Source: DASZTV01 sp035547515 (GTDB taxonomy: Bacteria > Actinomycetota > Actinomycetes > JAFAQI01). Taken from it: a DNA stretch of 64,000 nucleotides. This document shows, one piece after another, positions 63,497-64,000 of the stretch. The number at the start of each line of letters is the position of its first letter. Position 1 is the stretch's first letter. The stretch covers positions 3,812 through 67,811 of the forward strand of contig DASZUS010000037.1 in NCBI GenBank assembly GCA_035547515.1, read 5' to 3'. The position numbers and the translations under genes were made by a program. Under the pieces are notes generated by a model. It saw only the letters and a program-made list of their open reading frames with translations. It ran no database searches and was not told the origin of the DNA.

Positions 63497-64000
63497 GTGA
63501 ACGTCGCCGACTATCTCCTCGGCGACCTTGCGCTTTCCGTGACGCTGCTCCCCTGGGTGCCGGCGTCGGTCCGGCTCAGCCGCCGGCTGCTGCCCGGCAG
63601 CGACGCTGCGGTCGCGGCGCTGTCTTCCTCCGTGATCGGCATCGGCGGGGTGATCGTCGTCGCGGAGCTGGTCGGAGCCTGTGACGGGTTCCGCCGGTGG
63701 CCGTTGGCGATCGTGAGTGCACTGGTGGCAGCCCTGGTCGCCAAGCTCGGCCGTCCCGGCGACGGGCTGCGCCGGCGAGCCGCAGGCCTGCCCGCCGGTC
63801 GCGCCGCCCGGGCGATGCTGGCCTGCACCGCCGTGTGCATCCTCGCCACGACCGCGGCACTGATCGGCCGGGACGCCTCGGTGCTCACCACCGGACCCCA
63901 CGACCTGGACAGCCTCCACTACCACCTGACCCAGGCGGCTCAGATCGTCGAGTCGCACAACATCGACCGGATCCACCACACGGCGTCATCGGACGGCACG
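63497..64000 (+). CDS. Multipass membrane protein, truncated by the window end
   Basis: From a GTG at 63497 the frame is open to the last base (168 codons seen). It reads as several hydrophobic segments (for example LALSVTLLPWVPASV, VIGIGGVIVVAELVGA and MLACTAVCILATTAALIG). Late in the visible part is HDLDSLHYHLTQAAQIVESH, which recalls the Asp-x-n-Tyr-His loops of large membrane glycosyltransferases (GT-C). With the adjacent LmeA-like protein, a role in envelope glycan synthesis is possible. The C-terminus is outside the window. Confidence 0.65.
   Translation, partial: MNVADYLLGDLALSVTLLPWVPASVRLSRRLLPGSDAAVAALSSSVIGIGGVIVVAELVGACDGFRRWPLAIVSALVAALVAKLGRPGDGLRRRAAGLPAGRAARAMLACTAVCILATTAALIGRDASVLTTGPHDLDSLHYHLTQAAQIVESHNIDRIHHTASSDGT

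Noticed and set aside
1..64000. CRISPR arrays, rRNA genes or complete insertion sequences
   Set aside because: No regularly spaced repeats, rRNA motifs or transposase genes were seen.

Overview
The window is about 70% G+C, densely coded on both strands, and rich in GTG starts and 4-base start/stop overlaps. It carries mycothiol synthase (mshD) beside a GlnR-type regulator and an LmeA-like lipid-binding protein, an order also known around Rv0817c-Rv0819 of Mycobacterium tuberculosis. That fixes the source as a high-G+C actinobacterium. The family is not certain; a soil lineage near Frankiales or Mycobacteriales is an inference only.

Layout. 1-7.7 kb: an FNT channel, tRNA-Asp and tRNA-Glu, small redox and fatty-acid enzymes, a 1-Cys peroxiredoxin, a secreted GH3 glycosidase and tRNA-Lys. 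7.7-9.35 kb: a small accessory patch next to tRNA-Lys with a Cys-rich mini-protein and a ParD-like antitoxin/zeta-kinase pair. 9.38-18.6 kb: a nitrate assimilation locus: narK, mobA, an operon running catalytic nitrate reductase -> FAD reductase -> nirB -> nirD, and the divergent HemD-like regulator nnaR. Candidate GlnR boxes precede narK, the reductase operon and nnaR. 18.7-29.6 kb: acyl-CoA and lipid catabolism (SDR, MFS transporter, CoA transferase, thiolase, thioesterase, then a coupled run of kinase-like, unknown, acyl-CoA ligase, TetR and MpaB-type proteins). 29.6-46.7 kb: mostly secreted or redox enzymes (PHB-depolymerase-like esterase, copper amine oxidase, GH18, GH16, GH26, DipZ, metallophosphoesterase, phospholipase C).

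46.8-57.8 kb is the most unusual part. A pst phosphate-transport operon in the order small protein-pstB-pstC-pstA-pstS continues, by overlapping codons, into a 922-residue surface protein and a membrane protein with a sortase fold that lacks the catalytic His and Cys. A second PstS-like protein with Ig-like domains follows, then a strong terminator. Three 11-bp direct repeats resembling a PHO box lie in the divergent promoter region, whose other side leads to an alpha/beta hydrolase and the phospholipase C. I infer a phosphate-starvation surface module. 58-64 kb: an NlpC/P60 cell-wall hydrolase, a lipoprotein, a large inverted repeat, mshD, glnR, an alpha/beta hydrolase, lmeA and the start of a membrane protein cut by the window edge.

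How it fits together. GlnR (61.2-61.9 kb) probably controls the nitrate genes at 9-18 kb. PhoP, not in the window, probably controls the pst/phospholipase region. No stretch longer than about 290 bases lacks a gene; the two longest (7661-7946 and 8163-8420) flank the Cys-rich mini-gene.
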